From the NCBI GenBank assembly GCA_946061345.1, contig CAMGRA010000057.1, positions 1 through 5,973 on the forward strand: DNA of 5,973 nucleotides, given 5' to 3'. The DNA is from an uncultured Clostridia bacterium (GTDB lineage: Bacteria; Bacillota; Clostridia; Oscillospirales; Oscillospiraceae). This document shows positions 1 to 5,926 of the stretch, in pieces. Under the pieces are notes generated by a model, which searched no databases, was not told the DNA's origin, and was given only the letters and a program-made list of their open reading frames with translations. Made by a program: the position numbers and the translations under genes. Every line of letters begins with the position of its first letter. Position 1 is the stretch's first letter.

Positions 1-5
1 GGAGG
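1..5 (+). promoter_or_regulatory. Ribosome binding site of capE
   Basis: GGAGG lies 5 nt before the ATG at 11, a near-ideal Shine-Dalgarno arrangement. It fixes the capE start at 11 although the window has no further upstream sequence. No promoter can be seen, because the window begins at this site; the operon's promoter must lie outside. Confidence 0.85.
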
Positions 6-10
6 TCAAA

Positions 11-1039
11 ATGTCCCAATTTTTGAAGAAAACCCTCTTGATTACCGGAGGAACCGGCTCTTTTGGAAACGCGGTGCTGGACCGCTTTCTGACGACGGAT
101 ATCGGCGAGATCCGTATTCTTTCCCGTGACGAGAAGAAGCAGGACGATATGCGCCATGAATATCAGGTGTATTACCCCCAGTGCTCTGAAAAGATCAAAT
201 TCTATATCGGCGATGTGCGGGACTACCGCTCCATCGTCGACGCCTTTCGCGGGGTGGACTATGTTTTCCACGCGGCGGCGCTGAAACAGGTGCCCTCCTG
301 CGAGTTTTACCCCATGGAAGCGGTCAAGACCAATATTCTCGGCTCGGATAACGTGATCTCCGCCTGTGTGGAGAATCACGTGAAAAAGGCGATCTTCCTG
401 TCCACTGACAAGGCGGCCTATCCCATCAATGCCATGGGAATGACGAAAGCGGTCATGGAAAAAAATGTCATTGCCCGTTCGCGGCAGATGCTTCCCGGAG
501 ACCCGGTGCTTTGCCTGACCCGCTACGGCAACGTCATGGCCTCCCGCGGCTCGGTGATCCCGCTGTTTTGCCAGCAGATCGAGGAGGGAAAGCAGCTCAG
601 CGTCACCAATCCCGCCATGACCCGCTTTATGATGACGCTGAACGACGCGGTGGATCTGGTGCTTTACGCCTTCACCAACGGGCGGCAGGGGGACCTCTTT
701 GTCCAGAAAGCCCCGGCTGCCACCATTGAGACCCTCGCACGGGCCATTCTGGAGTTGAAAGGCTCCGACATCGGCATGACCTGCATCGGAACCCGCCACG
801 GAGAAAAGCTCTACGAGGTGTTGGTGACGGCGGAGGAAATGCTCCGTGCGGAGGACCTGCCGGGCTTCTTCCGTATTCCGGCGGACAACCGGGATCTGAA
901 CTATGACAACTATTTCTGCAAGGGCAGCGTCGATCTGGAGCATACGGAGCAGTACACCTCTCACAACACCGACCGGCTGGATGTGGAGGGAATGAAGCGG
1001 CTGCTTCTCAAGCTGAAGCTCTTCGGGGGGAACTGCTGA
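11..1039 (+). CDS. capE: UDP-N-acetylglucosamine 4,6-dehydratase/5-epimerase (CapE/FnlA/WbjB family)
   Basis: This extended short-chain dehydrogenase should carry out the first step from UDP-D-GlcNAc to UDP-L-FucNAc: NADP-assisted C4/C6 dehydration with C5 inversion, giving a 4-keto-6-deoxy L-sugar nucleotide in the cytoplasm. Visible motifs are the Rossmann glycine motif TGGTGSFG (residues 12-19), GDVRD (67-71), the STDKA strand end (131-135) and AMGMTK (141-146). In AMGMTK, Met142 and Lys146 occupy the YxxxK catalytic positions. A Met in place of the usual SDR Tyr is a known peculiarity of the CapE group, so it supports this assignment rather than indicating damage. RYGNVMASRGSVIP (171-184) and the C-terminal TRHGEKLYEVLV region (261-272) are typical of the polysaccharide-biosynthesis (CapD-type) dehydratases. 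The 342-residue length is normal for the cytoplasmic form, with no membrane segments as in the long PglF/CapD type. Its stop overlaps the capF start by one base, implying translational coupling. The UDP-L-QuiNAc enzyme WbvB uses the same first step; the following genes favour FucNAc. Confidence 0.93.
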   Translation: MSQFLKKTLLITGGTGSFGNAVLDRFLTTDIGEIRILSRDEKKQDDMRHEYQVYYPQCSEKIKFYIGDVRDYRSIVDAFRGVDYVFHAAALKQVPSCEFYPMEAVKTNILGSDNVISACVENHVKKAIFLSTDKAAYPINAMGMTKAVMEKNVIARSRQMLPGDPVLCLTRYGNVMASRGSVIPLFCQQIEEGKQLSVTNPAMTRFMMTLNDAVDLVLYAFTNGRQGDLFVQKAPAATIETLARAILELKGSDIGMTCIGTRHGEKLYEVLVTAEEMLRAEDLPGFFRIPADNRDLNYDNYFCKGSVDLEHTEQYTSHNTDRLDVEGMKRLLLKLKLFGGNC

Positions 1040-2202
1040 TGAACGTTCTTGTCACCGGCGCAGCAGGCTTTGTAGGGAAAAATCTCGTCTGTGCGCTGAA
1101 AAACCTCCGGGATGGCAAGGACCGGACAAGACCCGGCCTCTCCGTCGGAGAAATCTTTGAATATGATTTGGGCACGGACCCGTCGCTGCTGGCGGAATTC
1201 TGCCAAAGGGCGGATTTTGTCTTTCATCTGGCGGGTGTCAACCGCCCGAAGGATCCGGCGGAATTCATGTCCGGCAATTTCGGCTTTTCCGGCACGCTGC
1301 TGGACACCCTGAAGCGCTGCGGGAATTCCTGCCCCGTGCTGCTGTCCTCCTCTGTGCAGGCAAGCCTGGAGGGGCGTTATGCAGAAAGCGAATACGGCAA
1401 GTCCAAGCTGGCAGGGGAAGAACTGTTCTTCCGCTACGGAGAGGAGACCGGTGCCAAGGTGCTGGTCTACCGGCTGCCCAACCTGTTCGGCAAGTGGTGC
1501 CGCCCCAACTATAACAGCGCCGTGGCCACCTTCTGCCACAACATTGCAAACGATCTGCCCATTCAGGTCAACGATCCGTCCACGGAGCTGGAGCTGGTCT
1601 ATATCGACGACCTGATGACCCAGCTTCTGGACGCTTTGGAGGGCAGGGAAGCCCGCGACGGAAGGTTCTGCAAGGTGCCGGTATCCCACCGCGTTACCCT
1701 GGGCAGGATCGCGGAGCTTCTTTACAGCTTCCGTGGCCAGCCCGAAACGCTGCTTTTGCCTGACATCCCCGACGGCAGCTTTGAAAAAAAGCTGTATTCC
1801 ACCTATCTGTCCTATTTGCCCCGGGAGAAGATGACCGTGCCGCTGAAGATGCACACGGATCAACGCGGCAGCTTTACCGAAGTGCTGAAGACCCGCGCCT
1901 GCGGCCAGTTCAGCGTGAATATCTCCAAGCCCGGCGTCACCAAGGGACAGCACTGGCACCACTCCAAGTGGGAATGGTTCGTCGTGGTGTCCGGCCACGG
2001 TCTGATCCGGGAGCGGAATCTCGGCACCGGCGAGGTGATCTCCTTTGAGGTCTCCGGCGATGAGCTGCAGGCAATACAGATGCTTCCGGGCTATACCCAC
2101 AGCATTACCAACCTGAGCGACAGGGAGGATCTTGTGACCCTGATGTGGGCCAATGAGGCCTTTGACCCGGACCGCCCGGATACCTATTTTGAGGAGGTGT
2201 GA
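1039..2202 (+). CDS. capF: CapF: bifunctional UDP-4-keto-6-deoxy-HexNAc 3-epimerase/4-reductase (SDR-cupin fusion)
   Basis: CapF takes the CapE product, epimerises C3 in its C-terminal cupin domain, then reduces the C4 ketone with NADPH in its N-terminal SDR domain to give UDP-2-acetamido-2,6-dideoxy-L-talose. The SDR half shows TGAAGFVG (residues 6-13), HLAGVNRP (63-70), LSSS (102-105), YGKSK (119-123, catalytic Y119/K123) and FGKWCRPNYNS (150-160). The cupin half begins near residue 268 and shows NISKPGVTKGQHWHHSKWE (294-312), which carries the His/Glu metal ligands, and GYTHSITN (351-358). It ends in FDPDRPDTYFEEV, the characteristic CapF tail. The length of 387 residues is slightly above the roughly 370 of S. 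aureus CapF; the extra residues appear to lie in the N-terminal domain around 22-45. The start codon overlaps the capE stop (TGATG at 1037-1041), and a G-run at 1025-1030 can serve as ribosome binding site. The cupin separates CapF from the cupin-less reductases of the UDP-L-QuiNAc route. Confidence 0.93.
   Translation: MNVLVTGAAGFVGKNLVCALKNLRDGKDRTRPGLSVGEIFEYDLGTDPSLLAEFCQRADFVFHLAGVNRPKDPAEFMSGNFGFSGTLLDTLKRCGNSCPVLLSSSVQASLEGRYAESEYGKSKLAGEELFFRYGEETGAKVLVYRLPNLFGKWCRPNYNSAVATFCHNIANDLPIQVNDPSTELELVYIDDLMTQLLDALEGREARDGRFCKVPVSHRVTLGRIAELLYSFRGQPETLLLPDIPDGSFEKKLYSTYLSYLPREKMTVPLKMHTDQRGSFTEVLKTRACGQFSVNISKPGVTKGQHWHHSKWEWFVVVSGHGLIRERNLGTGEVISFEVSGDELQAIQMLPGYTHSITNLSDREDLVTLMWANEAFDPDRPDTYFEEV
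2191..2197 (+). promoter_or_regulatory. Ribosome binding site that decides the capG start
   Basis: GAGGAGG sits inside the last codons of capF and ends 7 nt before the ATG at 2205. An in-frame GTG at 2199 would extend the protein by two residues, but it is only 1 nt from this site, too close for initiation. The ATG at 2205 is therefore the better start. The overlap with the capF coding end also suggests coupled translation. Confidence 0.8.
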
Positions 2203-2204
2203 AG

Positions 2205-3347
2205 ATGCGCAGGCTGAAGCTCATGACCATCATCGGCACGCGGCCGGAGATCATCCGCCTGTCTGCCACCATCGAGTGCTGCGACCGGTATTTTGACCAG
2301 ATCCTTGTCCACACGGGGCAAAACTACGACTACTCCCTGAACCAGGTGTTTTTTGACGACCTGGGACTTCGTGCCCCGGACTACTACCTGGATGCCGTAG
2401 GAGAGGACCTGGGAGAGACCATCGGCAATATCATCGCCAAGAGTTACGCCCTCATGGTCCAGACGAAGCCCGATGCCGTTCTGGTGCTGGGGGACACCAA
2501 TTCCTGCCTCAGCGTCATTGCCGCCAAGCGGCTCCATATTCCCATTTTCCACATGGAGGCGGGCAACCGTTGCTTTGACGAGTGCCTGCCGGAGGAATGC
2601 AACCGGCGGATTGTGGATGTGACGGCGGATGTGAATCTGTGTTATTCCGAGCACGCCCGCCGCTATCTCAATGCCGCAGGTGTCCCCAGAGAGCGCACCT
2701 ATGTGGTGGGAAGCCCCATGGCGGAGGTTCTCCACCGCAATCTGAGCAAGATCGAGGCCAGCGATATTCACAGCCGTCTGGGACTCGAGAAGGGGCGGTA
2801 TATCCTGCTCTCTGCCCACCGGGAGGAGAACATCGACACGGAGAAAAACTTTACCTCTCTGTTCCGGGCGGTCAACGCAATGGCTCAGGCCTATGATATG
2901 CCCGTTCTCTATTCCTGCCATCCGAGAAGCCGGAAGCGTTTGGAGGCCTCGGGCTTCCAACTGGACAAGCGGGTCATTGCCCATGAACCGCTGGGCTTTT
3001 CCGACTATAACTGCCTGCAGATGAACGCGTTCTGCGTGGTGTCCGATTCCGGCACTCTGCCGGAGGAGAGCAGCTTTTTCTCCTCGGTGGGACGGGCCTT
3101 CCCGGCCGTCTGCATCCGCACCTCCACCGAACGCCCGGAGGCGCTGGACAAAGGCTGCTTCCTGCTGGCAGGCATCGACACCGACTCCCTTTTGCAGGCG
3201 GTGGAGATGGCCGTCGCCATGAATAAAGACGGCCTGCGCTGCACCACCGTGCCGGATTATCAGGAGGAAAACGTGGCCATGAAGGCAGCACGGATCATCC
3301 AGAGCTATACCGGCATCGTCGACCGCCAGGTCTGGCGCAAGGACTGA
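2205..3347 (+). CDS. capG: Non-hydrolysing UDP-HexNAc 2-epimerase (CapG/FnlC/WbjD family)
   Basis: This enzyme should perform the last step, C2 epimerisation of UDP-L-TalNAc to UDP-L-FucNAc, in the cytoplasm. It has the GT-B-like fold of the WecB/MnaA 2-epimerases. Counting from the ATG at 2205 (380 residues, normal for the family), visible motifs are GTRPEIIRL (11-19), HTGQNYDYS (36-44), GDTNS (96-100), HMEAGNRC (116-123), LPEE (128-131), SAHREEN (203-209), SCHPRSRKRL (237-246) and SDSGTLPEESSF (280-291). The acidic residues Asp97, Glu118 and Glu131 and the His205 of SAHREEN match the positions used for catalysis and UDP binding in E. coli WecB. By sequence alone it could be a UDP-GlcNAc 2-epimerase making UDP-ManNAc, but its place directly after capE and capF makes the FucNAc role much more likely. 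The AGNRCFDE variant is typical of the CapG/FnlC branch as I recall it. It lies 2 nt after the capF stop and in the same operon. Confidence 0.9.
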   Translation: MRRLKLMTIIGTRPEIIRLSATIECCDRYFDQILVHTGQNYDYSLNQVFFDDLGLRAPDYYLDAVGEDLGETIGNIIAKSYALMVQTKPDAVLVLGDTNSCLSVIAAKRLHIPIFHMEAGNRCFDECLPEECNRRIVDVTADVNLCYSEHARRYLNAAGVPRERTYVVGSPMAEVLHRNLSKIEASDIHSRLGLEKGRYILLSAHREENIDTEKNFTSLFRAVNAMAQAYDMPVLYSCHPRSRKRLEASGFQLDKRVIAHEPLGFSDYNCLQMNAFCVVSDSGTLPEESSFFSSVGRAFPAVCIRTSTERPEALDKGCFLLAGIDTDSLLQAVEMAVAMNKDGLRCTTVPDYQEENVAMKAARIIQSYTGIVDRQVWRKD

Positions 3348-3357
3348 ATCTCATAAG

Positions 3358-4362
3358 ATGGATGAAAAACGCGTCAGGATCAGCGATATCGCCGAGGAAC
3401 TGGGCCTCAGTACGGCGACGGTTTCCAATGTGATCCACGGCAAGACCCAAAGGGTGTCGGACGAGACGGTGAAAAAGGTGCAGGAGCTGCTGGAAAAGCG
3501 GGAATATATCCCCAGTATGGCGGGGATCCTGCTGGCGCAGAACGACTCCGGCATCATCGGCGTGACGGTCAACCGCCACGAAAAATACGAAGGCCGCGTG
3601 TTGGAGGACCCCTTTATCGCTTCCTCCCTGAACAGCCTGTCCGTCGAAATTGAAAAGACCCATAAATTCATGATGGTCAAGACCGCTGCGGAAACCAAAG
3701 AGATCATCCGCTTTGCCTCGATGTGGAACATGGAGGGGCTGATCCTCATCGGCTTTTGCCAGGAGGATTATCGCTGGCTGCGGCAGCATATGCGCATCCC
3801 TTTCGTCGCCTATGACGTGCCCGCAGAAGTGCCGGAGCGCTTTTGCAGCCTGAATATCGACAATTACAGCGGCGGCTATCAGATGGGCCGGTATTTCAAA
3901 AGCCTGGGCCACAAGCGCCTGCTGTGTATTTCCGACAACGATACCTTTATCGACCATGAGCGCTATCTGGGCTTTTGCGCAGGCTCCGGCGGCGCGGACC
4001 TGATGCAGATCCCGATGCAGAAAAAGGCCCGGGAGGAATTCTACCGGGAGAATTTCAAGCGGATATGCGGCTACAGCGCCGTTTTTGCGGTCTCGGATTT
4101 CTACGCCATTGAGCTCATGCGGTTCCTGCTGGCGCGGGGACTTCGCGTGCCGGAGGATATTTCCGTCGCGGGCTTTGATGATATGCCGATCTGCGCTCAG
4201 GTCTTTCCTACGCTGACCTCCGTGCGGCAGGACGGCGTTCTCCGCGCCGAAACCGCCATGGAAAAGCTGGCGGCTCTGCGGGCCGGAAAGGAGACCGGCA
4301 CCACCGTGACCCTGCCGGTACAACTGGTCGTGCGGGAAAGCACGGGGCCGTGTGCTGAATAG
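3358..4362 (+). CDS. LacI/GalR-family transcriptional regulator
   Basis: This is a DNA-binding repressor with a periplasmic-binding-protein-like effector domain, presumably sensing a sugar or related small ligand that cannot be named from sequence. The N-terminal helix-turn-helix RISDIAEELGLSTATVSNVIHG (residues 7-28) is canonical LacI. The hinge region YIPSMAGILL (50-59) keeps a leucine at the position that intercalates into a central CpG step in PurR and LacI, but lacks the common Asn and Arg of the YxPNxxAR pattern. The effector domain starts at SGIIGVTV (64-71) and ends with the family signature VPEDISVAGFDDMPICAQVFPTLTSVRQD (264-292). The length of 334 is normal. The start at 3358 is forced by the helix-turn-helix beginning at residue 7 and by the lack of any upstream in-frame start. 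The only ribosome-binding candidate, AAGGA at 3339-3343, is 14 nt away, so initiation is probably weak or coupled to capG, which ends 10 nt upstream. It may regulate the exporter downstream, the polysaccharide operon, or itself. Confidence 0.92.
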   Translation: MDEKRVRISDIAEELGLSTATVSNVIHGKTQRVSDETVKKVQELLEKREYIPSMAGILLAQNDSGIIGVTVNRHEKYEGRVLEDPFIASSLNSLSVEIEKTHKFMMVKTAAETKEIIRFASMWNMEGLILIGFCQEDYRWLRQHMRIPFVAYDVPAEVPERFCSLNIDNYSGGYQMGRYFKSLGHKRLLCISDNDTFIDHERYLGFCAGSGGADLMQIPMQKKAREEFYRENFKRICGYSAVFAVSDFYAIELMRFLLARGLRVPEDISVAGFDDMPICAQVFPTLTSVRQDGVLRAETAMEKLAALRAGKETGTTVTLPVQLVVRESTGPCAE

Positions 4363-4366
4363 TGTC

Positions 4367-4410
4367 CACCCGAAATTGGTGAAAACAGCCAATTTCGGGT
4401 GTTCTTTTTT
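4367..4410 (+). terminator. Strong intrinsic terminator after the LacI-family gene
   Basis: A perfect 13-bp stem (4367-4379 with 4389-4401) encloses a 9-nt loop and is followed at once by TTC and six T's (4402-4410). It lies 4 nt after the regulator's stop codon. There is no T-run on the reverse side, so it acts on + strand transcripts. It ends the capEFG-regulator unit and separates it from the exporter gene. Confidence 0.93.
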
Positions 4411-4416
4411 GGCACT

Positions 4417-4432
4417 GGTTACGCGTTTAACC
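4417..4432. promoter_or_regulatory. Candidate LacI-family operator
   Basis: GGTTACGCGTTTAACC is an imperfect palindrome: the outer five bases pair perfectly (GGTTA/TAACC) and the centre is CG. A 16-bp palindrome with a central CpG is the usual operator shape for LacI/GalR/PurR proteins. It ends 1 nt upstream of the putative -35 hexamer of the exporter gene and lies about 55 nt after the LacI-family gene. I see no second copy in the window. The assignment is by shape and position only; no binding is shown. Confidence 0.45.
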
Positions 4433-4433
4433 T

Positions 4434-4462
4434 TTGCGTATACGGACTTTTCCAGCTACAAT
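4434..4462 (+). promoter_or_regulatory. Putative sigma-A promoter for the MATE gene
   Basis: The -35 candidate TTGCGT (4434-4439, three of six consensus bases) and the -10 candidate TACAAT (4457-4462, five of six) are separated by 17 bp. They follow directly after the terminator, where a new promoter is required. Transcription would start near 4469, giving a short leader of about 27 nt. An 8-bp palindrome CGTATACG (4437-4444) overlaps the -35 and spacer. Confidence 0.55.
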
Positions 4463-4483
4463 ATAAAGGAAGATTTCCATAGC

Positions 4484-4488
4484 GGAGG
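4484..4488 (+). promoter_or_regulatory. Ribosome binding site that decides the MATE start
   Basis: GGAGG lies 7 nt before the ATG at 4496. The reading frame is open further upstream to a GTG at 4352, but that extension would run through the terminator hairpin and the promoter and overlap the regulator gene. The ATG at 4496 is therefore taken as the start. Confidence 0.85.
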
Positions 4489-4495
4489 GATAACT

Positions 4496-5839
4496 ATGAA
4501 ACAAGATCACCGCTTTTTCAGAACGGTATGCAATCTGGCGATCCCCGTCGCCCTGCAATCCATGCTGCAATCCTCCTTCAGCATGATCGACCAGATCATG
4601 ATCGGGCAGTTGGGCAGCGTCAGTGTTGCCGGCGTGGGACTGGCAGGGAAGTTTTCCTCTATCTATACTGTGCTGGTCTCCGGCATCGGCGCAGTGGCCG
4701 GAATCATGATCTCCCAATATCTGGGTCAGAAAAAGACGGCGGAGGTCCGCCGGTGCTTCTCCGTCAATCTGTTGTTCTCCCTCCTGCTGGCGGCAGCTTT
4801 TACGCTGCTCTGCGTCTGTTTCCCCGAAGGGGTCATGGGCCTGTATACAACGGACGGCGCGACCTTGCAGGCGGCGGCAAGCTACCTGACTGTCATCGCC
4901 GGGACCTTCCTCCCCATTGCCGGTGCGACCATGCTGTCGACCATGTTCCGGTGCATGGAGAAAGCCTCCCTGCCGCTCTATGCCAGCATTTGCGCTGCGC
5001 TGACCAATACGGGCCTCAACTACGTCCTTATTTTCGGCAAGCTGGGCTTTCAGGCCATGGGCGCGGAGGGTGCGGCAGCGGCGACCGTCTGTGCGCAGGT
5101 GGTCAATCTTCTCATCATGCTGGGAATGTATCTGCGGCTGAAAAAACGGATGGACGCCTCCGACGGGGAGGTGCGTCTCCGTGTCGGATTTCCCTGGAGA
5201 CGGTACGCGGCGATTTTGCTGCCGCTGCTGGCCTGTGAGTTTCTGTGGAGCTTCGGCGAGAACGTCTATGCCGGCATCTACGGCCATATGGGGACCGACG
5301 CCAGCGCGGCAATGACCCTGATCAATCCGATCCAGGGCCTGATGATCGGCGCCCTGTGCGGGCTTTCCCAGGCTGCCGGAGTGATCGTCGGCAAGCTGCT
5401 GGGAGAGGGAAGCTATGACGAGGCGTATGGCGCCGCCAAAAAGCTGATCCTCTACGGACTGACGGGCGCGGCGGTTCTCTCGGTGGTCATTGTCCTGATC
5501 AGCCCCTATTATGTGCAGCTCTACCGGGTGGAGCCGGAGGTGAAAGCCTTGACCCGACAGATCCTCCTTGCCTATGCGCTGATCGCACCCTTTAAGGTGC
5601 TGAACATGATCATCGGCGGCGGCATCCTCCGCAGCGGCGGAAAGACCGGCTACGTGCTGGCCATCGACCTGCTGGGGACGTGGGGCTTCGGCGTACCGCT
5701 GGGCTTTTTGACGGCCTTTGTATTCAGGCTTTCCATCCCCTACGTCTATTTTATCCTCTCGTTAGAGGAGTGCGTCCGCTTTGCCGTGTCCCTCGCCGTC
5801 CTGCGCAGCAGAAAATGGATGCGCAGACTGGAGGCGTAG
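4496..5839 (+). CDS. MATE-family efflux transporter
   Basis: This is an integral membrane exporter of the multidrug and toxic compound extrusion family (MOP superfamily), using a Na+ or H+ gradient to expel cationic or amphipathic compounds; the actual substrate is unknown. From the ATG at 4496 it has 447 residues, the standard size, with about twelve hydrophobic segments, roughly at 12-34, 46-75, 88-109, 131-150, 160-181, 190-213, 237-262, 271-298, 316-337, 356-377, 385-407 and 413-436. Family landmarks are IDQIMIGQLG (31-40), with Asp32 at the conserved TM1 acidic position of NorM-type proteins, the RCMEKASLPLYAS and NTGLNYVLIFGKLG stretches (152-164 and 171-184), GAEGAAAATV (189-198), and the second-half repeat GGGILRSGGKTGYV (374-387). 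Glu248 and Glu255 in the seventh segment are candidate coupling residues. It has its own promoter behind a terminator, so it is not part of the polysaccharide operon. A polysaccharide flippase of the same superfamily is a less likely alternative because the motifs fit NorM/DinF types better. Confidence 0.92.
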   Translation: MKQDHRFFRTVCNLAIPVALQSMLQSSFSMIDQIMIGQLGSVSVAGVGLAGKFSSIYTVLVSGIGAVAGIMISQYLGQKKTAEVRRCFSVNLLFSLLLAAAFTLLCVCFPEGVMGLYTTDGATLQAAASYLTVIAGTFLPIAGATMLSTMFRCMEKASLPLYASICAALTNTGLNYVLIFGKLGFQAMGAEGAAAATVCAQVVNLLIMLGMYLRLKKRMDASDGEVRLRVGFPWRRYAAILLPLLACEFLWSFGENVYAGIYGHMGTDASAAMTLINPIQGLMIGALCGLSQAAGVIVGKLLGEGSYDEAYGAAKKLILYGLTGAAVLSVVIVLISPYYVQLYRVEPEVKALTRQILLAYALIAPFKVLNMIIGGGILRSGGKTGYVLAIDLLGTWGFGVPLGFLTAFVFRLSIPYVYFILSLEECVRFAVSLAVLRSRKWMRRLEA

Positions 5840-5840
5840 G

Positions 5841-5863
5841 AAAACGTGACCGGTCTCGTTTTT
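5841..5863 (+). terminator. Possible weak terminator after the MATE gene
   Basis: AAAACG (5841-5846) pairs with CGTTTT (5857-5862). There is one T-T mismatch and two further inner pairs around a CCGG loop, and the T-run reaches 5863. It begins 1 nt after the MATE stop codon. The A-run/stem/T-run symmetry would also allow action on the opposite strand, but the GC core is short and imperfect, so the call is weak. Confidence 0.35.
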
Positions 5864-5887
5864 GTCCGCCGCACTTTCCAAAATGCT

Positions 5888-5918
5888 CTGTAGTAGCTTG
5901 TAACACTTAAAACTACAG
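5888..5918. repeat. Small inverted repeat in the 3' intergenic region
   Basis: CTGTAGT (5888-5894) is the reverse complement of ACTACAG (5912-5918), leaving a 17-nt AT-rich loop. There is no adjacent T-run, so it is not an obvious terminator. It could be a structure at the end of the MATE transcript or the edge of the repeat element that follows. A 7-bp stem with this spacing can also arise by chance. Confidence 0.3.
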
Positions 5919-5926
5919 GTGGCTCG

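Noticed and set aside
961..2100. Long open frame on the - strand (379 codons) opposite capF
   Set aside because: It lies wholly opposite the convincingly homologous capF and the end of capE. Its translation shows no recognisable domain and has the His/Gln/Gly-rich look of an antisense shadow of GC-rich coding DNA.
2199..2204. GTG at 2199 as the capG start
   Set aside because: It is only 1 nt from the GAGGAGG site, whereas the ATG at 2205 has proper spacing. The difference is two residues.
3295..4392. Long open frame on the - strand (365 codons) opposite the LacI-family gene
   Set aside because: It mirrors the regulator gene almost exactly, has no known motif, and would begin inside the terminator hairpin. 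It is best explained by codon bias on the coding strand.
4367..4401. The 13-bp inverted repeat as an operator or riboswitch element
   Set aside because: It is followed directly by a T-run and immediately trails a stop codon, which is fully explained as an intrinsic terminator.
4352..4495. 48-codon N-terminal extension of the MATE protein from a GTG at 4352
   Set aside because: It would overlap the regulator gene and read through the terminator hairpin and promoter. The ATG at 4496 has a GGAGG 7 nt upstream and gives the normal family length.
4427..5287. Open frame on the - strand (286 codons) opposite the MATE gene
   Set aside because: Its low-complexity polar translation lies opposite a strongly supported membrane protein, with no family motif and no sensible ribosome binding site.
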